DNA of 64,000 nucleotides, taken from the NCBI GenBank assembly GCA_021798195.1, contig JAJZYH010000003.1, positions 21,034-85,033 of the forward strand, read 5' to 3'. The position numbers and the translations under genes were made by a program. Under the pieces are notes generated by a model. That model searched no databases. It was not told the DNA's origin and saw nothing but the letters and a program-made list of their open reading frames with translations. This DNA is from Thermoplasmata archaeon (lineage in GTDB: Archaea > Thermoplasmatota > Thermoplasmata > Lutacidiplasmatales > UBA184). Below are positions 26,920 through 34,248 of this stretch, one piece after another (the stretch's first letter is position 1; each line of letters starts with the position of its first letter).

Positions 26920-27867
26920 GTGCCGTCCCCCCGTCCCACGGCGCCTCGGAGCCCCTCCGCACCGGCGGAGCTTCCCTCTCTCTCCCCGCCCCGGATGCGG
27001 CGCCTCCTGCGCAGCTACCTCGCGGAGGACCGGGCGGAGCAGGACATCACCACCGAGGCCGTGATCCCGCCCCGGACCCGCGCCCAGGGGATCCTGGAGG
27101 CCCAGGAGAGCGGGGTGGTGAGCGGCTTGGATGCCGCCCAGATGCTGGCGGAGGAGGTGGGCCTGGAGGTGATCCGGCACGTCTCCGATGGCTCCTCGGT
27201 GCGCCGGGGGACGCCCCTCCTCACCCTGCGGGGAGATGCCCGGCGGATCCTTTCCGTGGAACGGACCCTCGTGAACCTCGTCATGCACCTCTCGGGGGTG
27301 GCCACCGAGACCGCCCGGATGGTCCGGGCGGTGCGGGAGGTGGACCCGCGCTTCCAGGTCCTCGCCACCCGCAAGACGCTCCCGGGGCTCCGGGACCTGG
27401 AGAAGCGCGCCGTGGTGCACGGCGGAGGGCACCCCCACCGTCGCGACCTCGCGAGCGCCATCCTGGTGAAGAACAATCACCTCGCCCTGGTGCCCCTCCG
27501 GGAGGCGGTGCGACGGGCGCGGCGCCGGGCGGGTCGCTCCCGGGAGCTCATGGTGGAGGTCCGTTCCCTCCCCGAGGCCCGGGAAGCCATCCGGGCGGGC
27601 GCGCACCGCATCCTCCTGGACAACCTCTCCCCGGCCGGGGCCCGGCAGCTCATCCGGGCGCTGGAGCGGGAGGGGCTCCGGGACCGCGTCCTCCTGGAGG
27701 TCACCGGCGGGGTCTCCCACGCCACCGTCCGGGAATACGCCCGGACGGGGGCCGACATGGCCTCCGCGGGGCGCCTCACCCATTCCGCCCGGGCCCTCTC
27801 GGTCCACCTGGTGGTCTCCCCCCTCCCCCCCACGCCACGTGCTGGCGCGGCGTCCGCGCGTCCTTAA
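26920..27867 (+). CDS. nadC: Nicotinate-nucleotide pyrophosphorylase (quinolinate phosphoribosyltransferase)
   Basis: Converts quinolinate and PRPP to nicotinate mononucleotide in NAD synthesis. 315 residues from a GTG one base after the previous stop; an ATG at 26995 (MRRLLRSYLAEDRAEQDITTE) gives the usual family N-terminus, and the 25 residues before it are Pro/Ser-rich. Family motifs: ATRKTLPGLRDLEKRAVVHGGGHPHR, cited in parts as ATRKT and GGGHPHR, then ILVKNNH, ILLDNLSP and EVTGGVSH. nadA follows, so the quinolinate steps are clustered. No nadB or aspartate dehydrogenase is in the window. Confidence 0.95.
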   Translation: MPSPRPTAPRSPSAPAELPSLSPPRMRRLLRSYLAEDRAEQDITTEAVIPPRTRAQGILEAQESGVVSGLDAAQMLAEEVGLEVIRHVSDGSSVRRGTPLLTLRGDARRILSVERTLVNLVMHLSGVATETARMVRAVREVDPRFQVLATRKTLPGLRDLEKRAVVHGGGHPHRRDLASAILVKNNHLALVPLREAVRRARRRAGRSRELMVEVRSLPEAREAIRAGAHRILLDNLSPAGARQLIRALEREGLRDRVLLEVTGGVSHATVREYARTGADMASAGRLTHSARALSVHLVVSPLPPTPRAGAASARP

Positions 27868-27869
27868 AG
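27862..27869 (+). promoter_or_regulatory. TATA-like box of nadA
   Basis: CCTTAAAG, overlapping the nadC stop region, about 49 nt before the nadA ATG; predicted leader about 22 nt. Confidence 0.5.
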
Positions 27870-27913
27870 TCCCGCCGCGGCCTTTGGGGTCCCGAACGGG
27901 AGGGAGCCGGGAC

Positions 27914-28822
27914 ATGTCGCTGGTGGAGGAGGTCCGACGGCTCAAGGAGGAACGCGATGCGGTCCTCCTGGCCCACAACTACCAGCTGGGGGAGGTGCAG
28001 GACGTGGCGGATTTCGTGGGGGATTCCCTCTACCTCTCCCGCCAGGCGGCGCGCACCGATGCCCGGGTGATCGTGTTCGCCGGGGTCCGGTTCATGGCGG
28101 AGACGGCCAAGATCCTCTCGCCGGAGAAGGTGGTGCTCCTCCCGGACCTGGGGGCCGGCTGCTCCCTCGCCGACGCCATCACCGCCGAGCAGTTGCGGGC
28201 CTGGAAGGCCGCCCATCCCGGGGCCGTGGTGGTGAGCTACGTGAACACCTCGGCGGAGGTCAAGGCGGAGAGCGACTACTGCTGCACCTCCTCCAACGCC
28301 GTGAGCATCGTCGAGTCGCTCCCCCGGGACCAGGAGATCCTCTTCCTGCCGGATATGTTCCTGGGGGATTACGTCCGCCGCAAGACGGGACGGACCAACA
28401 TGCACCTGTGGGTGGGGGACTGCTTCGTCCACACCCGCATGCGCCCCGAGACGGTGGCCCGCCGCCGGGCGGAGCATCCGGGGGCGGAGCTGGTGGCGCA
28501 CCCGGAGTGCGGGTGCTCCACGGAGGTCCTCCCCCAGGTGGACCGGGTCCTCTCCACCGACGGGATGCTCCGCTACGCCGAGACCACCCGCGCCCCCGAG
28601 GTGCTCATCGCCACGGAGGTGGGGATCCTCCACCGGATGCGCAAGCTCAACCAATCCACCCGGTTCATCCCCCTCTCCGAGGCGGCCATCTGCCCCTTCA
28701 TGAAGAAGATCGACCTCGGGAAGGTCCGGGATTCCCTCCGGGACATGCAGCACCGGATCGACCTCGCTCCGGACGTGATCCAGGGCGCCCGCCGCGCCCT
28801 GGAGCGGATGATCGCGGCCTGA
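27914..28822 (+). CDS. nadA: Quinolinate synthase
   Basis: 302 residues, the usual NadA length. Condenses iminoaspartate with dihydroxyacetone phosphate to quinolinate using a [4Fe-4S] cluster. Cluster cysteines are visible in DLGAGCSLAD, SDYCCTSSNA and HPECGCSTEV. Other landmarks: LLAHNYQLGEVQDVADF and VGDCFVHTRM. ATG start chosen because the frame upstream lies in nadC. Immediately downstream of nadC but with its own TATA-like box. Confidence 0.96.
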   Translation: MSLVEEVRRLKEERDAVLLAHNYQLGEVQDVADFVGDSLYLSRQAARTDARVIVFAGVRFMAETAKILSPEKVVLLPDLGAGCSLADAITAEQLRAWKAAHPGAVVVSYVNTSAEVKAESDYCCTSSNAVSIVESLPRDQEILFLPDMFLGDYVRRKTGRTNMHLWVGDCFVHTRMRPETVARRRAEHPGAELVAHPECGCSTEVLPQVDRVLSTDGMLRYAETTRAPEVLIATEVGILHRMRKLNQSTRFIPLSEAAICPFMKKIDLGKVRDSLRDMQHRIDLAPDVIQGARRALERMIAA

Positions 28823-28867
28823 CGCCCGAACCCACCCCCCGGCGGGACCGTCGGGCCTCTCCCGTAG

Positions 28868-28877
28868 ATTATTATAC
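28868..28877 (+). promoter_or_regulatory. TATA-like box of the DoxX-like gene
   Basis: ATTATTATAC. Transcription would begin near 28898, downstream of the in-frame ATG 28884, which is why the later GTG 28935 is preferred as start. Confidence 0.6.
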
Positions 28878-28890
28878 GCATTGATGCGCA
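28875..28890. promoter_or_regulatory. Imperfect palindrome overlapping a promoter
   Basis: TACGCATTGATGCGCA matches its reverse complement at 12 of 16 positions and lies across the end of the TATA box, a position suited to a repressor operator. Regulator unknown. Confidence 0.35.
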
Positions 28891-28934
28891 TTGTATGGAC
28901 ATGGCTCGGGGACGGAGCATCGGGGGAGGATGAG

Positions 28935-29609
28935 GTGGCGCGCTACCCCGACCGGGATGGGTTCCTGGTCCGGCACGCCGTGGAGGCGAAGACGGCGTAC
29001 CGGGTGCTCCTGGGGATCCTCCTCTTCACCTTCGGGAGCCTCAAGTTCCTCCCCACGGCCCCCACCCGCTACCTCGCCGCGATGCAGGTGGGTGCCCATG
29101 CGCTCCCCTCGTTCCTCGGTGGTTGGAGCGGGCTCTGGGTGAGCCTCTTCGAGGGAGCCCCCACCCTCGCGGTCCAGGGGGTGGGGTCGGTGGAGATCCT
29201 CCTGGGAGTCCTCCTCATCCTGGGCCTCGCCCGGAAGGTGGTCTATGCGCTGGGGGTCGTCTTCGCCCTCTGGCTCTGGGTGGGGCCCGAGATGTTCGGC
29301 TTGAGCCTCGGGACCGACACGCTCGCGGTCTCCACCGGGCTCATCTACGCCACCTCGTTCTATGCGCTGGGGGTTCTCGACGCCACCTACGGCCCCACGT
29401 TCTGGGCCCTGGACGGGGTCCTGGAGCGCCGCTGGGCCGGCTGGTCCCGCGTGGCCGAGATGCGGGGCTTCCGTCGCCCCCTGGAGCCCATCGCCCTCTC
29501 CCTCTTCCAAAGCGAGGTCCCCGAGACGCCGGAACCTCGGGAACTCACCCCTCCCCGCTCCCCCGCGCGCCGGCCCCGCCGGGGAAGCCCTCCCTCCCCT
29601 CCGCCCTGA
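28935..29609 (+). CDS. DoxX-like integral membrane protein
   Basis: 224 residues from a GTG preceded by a GGAGG ribosome site at 5 nt spacing. In-frame ATG 28884 and TTG 28881 would add 17-18 residues but lie upstream of the predicted transcription start. Four to five hydrophobic helices (YRVLLGILLFTFGSLKFLP, VEILLGVLLILGLA, VVYALGVVFALWLWVG, VSTGLIYATSFYALGVL) fit the DoxX/DoxD-like superfamily. The C-terminal tail is Pro/Arg-rich and cytoplasmic. A second DoxX-type gene lies near 57.5 kb. Function uncertain; family members include thiosulfate:quinone oxidoreductase subunits and redox-stress proteins. Confidence 0.75.
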   Translation: MARYPDRDGFLVRHAVEAKTAYRVLLGILLFTFGSLKFLPTAPTRYLAAMQVGAHALPSFLGGWSGLWVSLFEGAPTLAVQGVGSVEILLGVLLILGLARKVVYALGVVFALWLWVGPEMFGLSLGTDTLAVSTGLIYATSFYALGVLDATYGPTFWALDGVLERRWAGWSRVAEMRGFRRPLEPIALSLFQSEVPETPEPRELTPPRSPARRPRRGSPPSPPP

Positions 29610-29669
29610 CGGCGTCATGGACCGCTCGGGGACGATTCCGGGCGGAGAGAGCCGGAAACGGAACGGGTC

Positions 29670-31370
29670 CTATCCCCCGCCCGGATCGTTCCGCTCCGTG
29701 CCCTGGACCCACGGGGGAAGAGGGTCCGCGTTCGCCACCGAATCCATGGGGACCCACCCCCGACGGGCCAATCCTTCGGCGAGCCGGATCCTCCCCGATT
29801 CCGCCGGTTGCCGGGGAAGTCCCGAGACGACCCAGCGAACACGACGCTGGGCGAGGGATCGGATCTCGTGGCTCTCAAGACCCACCTCATGGGGTCCCAC
29901 CCCGATCTCCCACAGCGTCTCCACGTCCTCCAGCCTCTCCAGATCCTCCCAGCGGAGCCCCGCCCGTTCCCAGACGGCGCGACCCAAGTGTCCCAGGAGC
30001 GTGGGGCGGCGAGCCGTCCAGGCCGCGAGGTCACGCGAAAGCCAGCGGGTCCCCCGGGGGGGTGTTTCCGGGAGGGTGGCCACGAGATAATCGGGGGTCT
30101 CGCTTTCCGGGGGGAAGGGGACGTGGCCCTTTCCCAGGGTCCCTTCGAGCCCCCAGACCACGTGAACCGACGGGCTCACCTCCCGGGCGGTGGCACGGAG
30201 AGCGGACCACGCGATCTCCCCGGAACGGAGTTCGTCCGCCCGGACCACGAACCCCACGGCCGTCAAGTGATGCTCCTGGGCCGCCCGGGTCCATTCCCGG
30301 ATCTCCTGGGCTCCCACCGTGGACGGGACATGGATGTGGAGCTCCGCCCGGGACCCGTTCTCGGGGAGGAGCGGGGGAAGGGTCCCTGCCTCGGCCGCCT
30401 CCACCTCCCCCTGGTTCTCCCGGATCTCCGGGGGGATCCACGGAAGGTCCACCGCGCGGTACACGTCCTCCTCCCGGGGAGCGGGCACCAGGACCTCGTT
30501 CCGGGTGAGCCCGTACTCGTTGATCTTCACCCCGAGCTGGATCCCCCGGCTCCGGAGGCGGATGTTGTGGTCCTTGGAGCCGGTGAAGTAGACCAGGGCC
30601 GCGCCGAACGCCTCGGGGGGGACCACCCGGAGGTCCACCTGGAAGCCCGTGGTCAGGCGCACCGTGCTCCGGGTCTCCCCGTGGAGGAGAACCTCTCCCA
30701 CCGCGGGTAGATGGGTGAACGCCTCCATGACCTCCCTGGGGCGCGCGGAGGTGGCCACGATGTCGAGGTCCCCGATGGTCTCCTTCCGCCGCCGGAGGCT
30801 CCCCGCCACCATGAGCTCCGCCACGGGGGCCCCGCTGGATCGCAGCGCGCGCACGGTCTCCCGGGCCAGGTCCTCGGCCTCCGGGAGGGATAGGCGGGAG
30901 GACCCGGGGGCCGAAGGGGCCCGGCGCGCCCGCTCCAGCGACTCCTTGAGCTTCTGGACCTTCCGTTCCCGGAACCCCTCGAGCTGGGAGAGCGTGCCCT
31001 CCTTCAGGGCCCGGTCCAGGTCCTCGAGCCCCTGGATGCCCAGCTCCCGGAAGAGGCGGCGCGCGGTCTTCGGCCCCACGCCATCGAGCCGCAGGAGGTC
31101 CCGCAAGCCGGGGGGCGTCTCGCTCCGCAGCTTCTCGAGGTGCGCCACCTTCCCCGTCCGCAGGTACTCGTCGATCTTCTCGGCCAGGGCCTCCCCGATC
31201 CCCGGGATCTCCCGGAGCTTCCCTCGGGCGGCGAGGTCCCCCAGGTCCTCCGGGAGCCCCTCGAGCGTCCGGGCGGCCCGCCGGTACACCTCGGGGCGAA
31301 AGCGGTCTCCCGCGAGATCGAGGAGATCGGCGATCTCGTAGAAGATGCGTGCGATCTCCTCGTTCCCCAT
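29670..31370 (-). CDS. DNA polymerase X family protein with degenerate PHP domain
   Basis: 566 residues, PolX repair polymerase architecture. The N-terminal 8-kDa/helix-hairpin-helix part (IPGIGEALAEKI, LDGVGPKTARRLF) is followed by the palm with catalytic Asp201 and Asp203 (GSLRRRKETIGDLDIV) and Asp246 (GFQVDLRVV), so the polymerase site looks intact. The C-terminal PHP domain begins ELHIHVPST at 343 but lacks the usual SDG, the AITDHS-type segment (AVGFVVRADE instead) and the final DAH (VVSGL instead). Only some metal ligands remain, so the 3'-5' exonuclease of bacterial PolX is probably lost. Leaderless start supported by a TATA-like element at 31392-31400. Confidence 0.9.
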   Translation of the reverse strand: MGNEEIARIFYEIADLLDLAGDRFRPEVYRRAARTLEGLPEDLGDLAARGKLREIPGIGEALAEKIDEYLRTGKVAHLEKLRSETPPGLRDLLRLDGVGPKTARRLFRELGIQGLEDLDRALKEGTLSQLEGFRERKVQKLKESLERARRAPSAPGSSRLSLPEAEDLARETVRALRSSGAPVAELMVAGSLRRRKETIGDLDIVATSARPREVMEAFTHLPAVGEVLLHGETRSTVRLTTGFQVDLRVVPPEAFGAALVYFTGSKDHNIRLRSRGIQLGVKINEYGLTRNEVLVPAPREEDVYRAVDLPWIPPEIRENQGEVEAAEAGTLPPLLPENGSRAELHIHVPSTVGAQEIREWTRAAQEHHLTAVGFVVRADELRSGEIAWSALRATAREVSPSVHVVWGLEGTLGKGHVPFPPESETPDYLVATLPETPPRGTRWLSRDLAAWTARRPTLLGHLGRAVWERAGLRWEDLERLEDVETLWEIGVGPHEVGLESHEIRSLAQRRVRWVVSGLPRQPAESGRIRLAEGLARRGWVPMDSVANADPLPPWVQGTERNDPGGG

Positions 31371-31391
31371 GACCCACCCTCCCTCCGGGCC

Positions 31392-31400
31392 TCCCTCTTA
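31392..31400 (-). promoter_or_regulatory. TATA-like box of the PolX gene
   Basis: CCGTAAGAG read leftward, centred about 26 nt before the ATG. It overlaps the last codons of the upstream acetyltransferase gene. Confidence 0.45.
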
Positions 31401-32213
31401 CGGCGCACTCCCGGTCCCCAGGTCCGCCCACACCCGGGGCTCGGCCGGGGTGAACCCCAGGGAGCGGTAGAGCTCCCGGGCCGGCTCGTTGTCGGCCCGT
31501 ACGAAGAGCCCCAGGGAAGCGCCCGCACCGGAGGCCTCCTCGAGGAGCGCCGCCGTGATGGCCCGCCCCAATCCCTTCCTTCGATGGGCGGGATGAGTGA
31601 AGAGGCCCCCCAGGATCCAGCACTCGGCGGTCTCGGCCGAGGTGCGGCCCAAGGCCACGATCTCCCCGGAGGGTCGGGGTGCCAGCACCCCGAGGATCCG
31701 CTGCAGGGCGAGGTCCGGCCGGAGGTAGGCCGATAGGACCGTCTCGCCCGGGAACTGCCGCACCAGGGCCTCCACCCCGGGACGATCCCCGGGGGAGAGG
31801 CGACGCACCTCGAACCCCGGGGGAAGCTCCGGGCCCGGCTGCCTCCGGGAGAGGGTGGGAGGATGGATGAGGCCCAAGAGCGGGTAGGTGCGGACAGTGG
31901 GGAACGCCGTCCGCAGGGGCGCCTCGAGTTCGGGGGGAACGATGGCGATCCAGGGGCCTGTGGGAAGCCATTCCCGGAGCTGCCCGGGCGGGGCGGGCGG
32001 CCCCACCCAGTGGAACACCGGATACCGGGGTTCCCCCTGCCATTCCAGCAGGTACCCCACCGCTTCCCCCTCTTCCGAGAGCGAGAAGAAGCGGGACCAT
32101 TGCGGGGCATGCACCAGGTCGTACGCCGCGAAGGCGTGCCGGAAGGGGTCCCGCTGGGCCCAGCGGGCGAGGACCACAGGATCGATGCCCGGCCGGATCG
32201 TCAACGCTCCCAT
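31398..32213 (-). CDS. GNAT-family N-acetyltransferase
   Basis: 271 residues. The C-terminal half has the GNAT acetyl-CoA site (LGGLFTHPAHRRKGLGRAIT, an R-x-x-G-x-G/A loop) and the closing NEPARELYRSLGF strand-helix. The N-terminal ~130 residues form a second, degenerate GNAT-like or FR47-type half (WQGEPRYPVFHWVGPP), so it may be a tandem GNAT. Substrate unknown. It lies 27 nt upstream of PolX on the same strand. Confidence 0.85.
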   Translation of the reverse strand: MGALTIRPGIDPVVLARWAQRDPFRHAFAAYDLVHAPQWSRFFSLSEEGEAVGYLLEWQGEPRYPVFHWVGPPAPPGQLREWLPTGPWIAIVPPELEAPLRTAFPTVRTYPLLGLIHPPTLSRRQPGPELPPGFEVRRLSPGDRPGVEALVRQFPGETVLSAYLRPDLALQRILGVLAPRPSGEIVALGRTSAETAECWILGGLFTHPAHRRKGLGRAITAALLEEASGAGASLGLFVRADNEPARELYRSLGFTPAEPRVWADLGTGSAP

Positions 32214-32565
32214 GGCCCTGCGGGGTCCCTCCGGGTGGAATCCCCCTCCCCCGAACCCGGATCCCCAGAGGGGTCCCCGAGGCCATGAGCTTTCACTCTG
32301 GCGGCGCCCTGGGGAGGGATCCGGCTCCCCGAACTCGTTCCCCCGTCAACGTCCTTCAGCCCGCCCCGAATGATCCTCGATACTCTCATCCCGGGGCCGG
32401 ACCCCCTCCCCGGGCGGAAGACGAATGGATCGTTCCTTCCGTTCCACGCGGTGTTCCGGTGGTCTGTGGGGCATCCCGACTACAATCTTCCCGGGGGCTG
32501 CCCCTCCGTCGGAGGATCGCGCCACGGCCGGTGCGAGGCTCGATTTCCACCTGGTGAGGGAAGCC
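32214..32565. other. Intergenic region without recognised features
   Basis: 352 nt between two leftward acetyltransferase genes. No RNA gene, repeat or convincing promoter was seen; open frames crossing it have no recognisable domain. Confidence 0.5.
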
Positions 32566-33186
32566 CTATCTCCCCGGGACACGCGCTGACGCCTGGAACT
32601 CGGACGCGAGGAGCCCGTAGATCTGCGAATCGACCCATCGGACACCCTTGCGGGCCACCTGGCGTCGCGTCCCCTCGAGGCGGAACCCCACGTGGCCCAG
32701 CACCCGGGCCGAAGCGGGGTTGAAGGAGAACACCTCGGCTTCGATGCGATGGAGGTGGAGCTGGCGGAACCCGGCGCGGCAGACGGCCTCCACCGCCTCC
32801 GTGGCGAGCCCTTTCCCCCAGTGCCGTCTCGCGATCCAGTACCCCAGGGTCGCGCGGCGGTCCCTCCAGTCGAACTCCCGCAGCGCGATCCCACCCAGAA
32901 GTTCGCCCCCCTCCCGCGCGAATGCGAGGAGACTCAATGCCTCCCCGGAGGAGACCTGGACCGGATTCCGGGTGGCGAACCGGCGGGCATGCTCCAACGT
33001 GTACGGGTACGGCATCCGGAGGGTGGGACGACTCACCGACCGGTCGTTGAGCACCGTGGCGAGTGCCTGGGCGTCGACCGGCCGCGCGGTCCGCAGCAGC
33101 ATCCGGGGCGTGACCAGCGGCAGGTGGACGGGCTCGAGGGGCCCCCCGGGCTGGAGCTCCTCCCGGACCCTCTCCCGCCTCGGCAT
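32566..33186 (-). CDS. RimJ/RimL-type GNAT acetyltransferase
   Basis: 206 residues from the ATG at MPRRERVREE; the longer open frame to 34098 runs antisense through the neighbouring gene and is rejected. RimJ/RimL landmarks: LRTARPVDAQALATVL, ATLGYWIARRHWGKGLATEAV (acetyl-CoA loop) and HRIEAEVFSFNPASARVLGHVGF. The last residues are basic. Likely acetylates a protein N-terminus or small amine. An eroded relative of its C-terminal part lies near 49.7 kb. Confidence 0.88.
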   Translation of the reverse strand: MPRRERVREELQPGGPLEPVHLPLVTPRMLLRTARPVDAQALATVLNDRSVSRPTLRMPYPYTLEHARRFATRNPVQVSSGEALSLLAFAREGGELLGGIALREFDWRDRRATLGYWIARRHWGKGLATEAVEAVCRAGFRQLHLHRIEAEVFSFNPASARVLGHVGFRLEGTRRQVARKGVRWVDSQIYGLLASEFQASARVPGR

Positions 33187-33266
33187 GGCGGATGGGCTAT
33201 CCGTGGTCCCTGCTTCATCGTTTCCGCCCCCTCCGCGTGGCCCCCTCCGATCCCCGCCGTTCTTCA

Positions 33267-33274
33267 TCGTTAAG
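33267..33274 (+). promoter_or_regulatory. TATA-like box of the TIGR02757-like gene
   Basis: TCGTTAAG, centred about 30 nt before the GTG start; near-leaderless transcript predicted. Confidence 0.5.
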
Positions 33275-33300
33275 GGGACCCCTGCCCTGGGGAGGTTCCC

Positions 33301-34248
33301 GTGCCGCATCGGAACTCCGCCCAGTTGGGGGACCACCTGGAGGCACTCCTCACCGGGTTCCCCATGGCCCGGTCCCTCTCCTGGGACCCTCTCGGGTTCG
33401 TCCGCCCGTTCCGGAACGACCCCCGGGCCGCGGAGATCGCCGGCGTCTTCGCCGCCACCGTGGCCGTGGGGAACGTGAAGACCATCCACGCGGACCTCCA
33501 GGACCTCTTCCAGCGGATGGGAGGGGATCCCCGGGGGTTCCTGGAGCGGTTCCCGTCCCGGACCTGGCGCTTCCGCCTCGCCCCCTGGCGCCACCGCTGG
33601 ATCCGCGCCGACCAGATGGGGTTCCTCGCCCTCCGTCTCCGGGAGGTCTACGAGAACTTCCCGGGAGGCCTTCAGGAGGTTGTGGAGGAGGGGATGCGTA
33701 CCCCGGGCGCGGGGAGCGACATGGCCCGCGGGCTCGACGCGCTCTCCCGCTCCCTGCGCCATGGAGGCCTCGAGGCTCCCCGCACCTTTTACGAACCGCC
33801 GCCGGGGTACGCCGCGCTCTTCCCGAGCCCTCTGGGCCCGGGTCACCCCGCCTGCAAGCGGGCGGCGCTCTTCGTCCGGTGGATGGTGCGCCGGACCGAA
33901 CCGGACCTCGGGCTCTGGACCCGCATCCCGCCGGCCGCCCTCCGGATCCCCCTGGACACCCACATCTACTGGATCGCCCGCCACCTGGGCCTCACGCGCC
34001 GGATGGCCCGGGACTGGACCACCGTGGAGGAGATCACGGAGGCGCTGCGCGCCCTGGACCCCTGGGACCCGGTCCGCTTCGACTTCGCCCTCGCCCACAC
34101 GGGGATCTCGGGCGACTGCCCCAAGCGGAGGGACATCTCCGTCTGCGGCCGGTGCGCCGTGCAGCCGGATTGCGATCTGTGGGCGGGACGGTGGCGGCGG
34201 ACCCTGCCAGCCGTACCGGCCCCCCTCAGGATGCCGACGCCCCCGTAG
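33301..34248 (+). CDS. TIGR02757/DUF2400-like protein with C-terminal four-Cys cluster site
   Basis: 315 residues, GTG start. Helical protein ending in GDCPKRRDISVCGRCAVQPDC, a four-Cys pattern reminiscent of the [4Fe-4S] site of HhH-GPD base-excision enzymes. RIPLDTHIYWIARHLGL, with its Asp, resembles the HhH region. It fits the TIGR02757 family, whose function is not established. The 3' end overlaps the convergent copper ATPase gene by 23 bp. Confidence 0.8.
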   Translation: MPHRNSAQLGDHLEALLTGFPMARSLSWDPLGFVRPFRNDPRAAEIAGVFAATVAVGNVKTIHADLQDLFQRMGGDPRGFLERFPSRTWRFRLAPWRHRWIRADQMGFLALRLREVYENFPGGLQEVVEEGMRTPGAGSDMARGLDALSRSLRHGGLEAPRTFYEPPPGYAALFPSPLGPGHPACKRAALFVRWMVRRTEPDLGLWTRIPPAALRIPLDTHIYWIARHLGLTRRMARDWTTVEEITEALRALDPWDPVRFDFALAHTGISGDCPKRRDISVCGRCAVQPDCDLWAGRWRRTLPAVPAPLRMPTPP

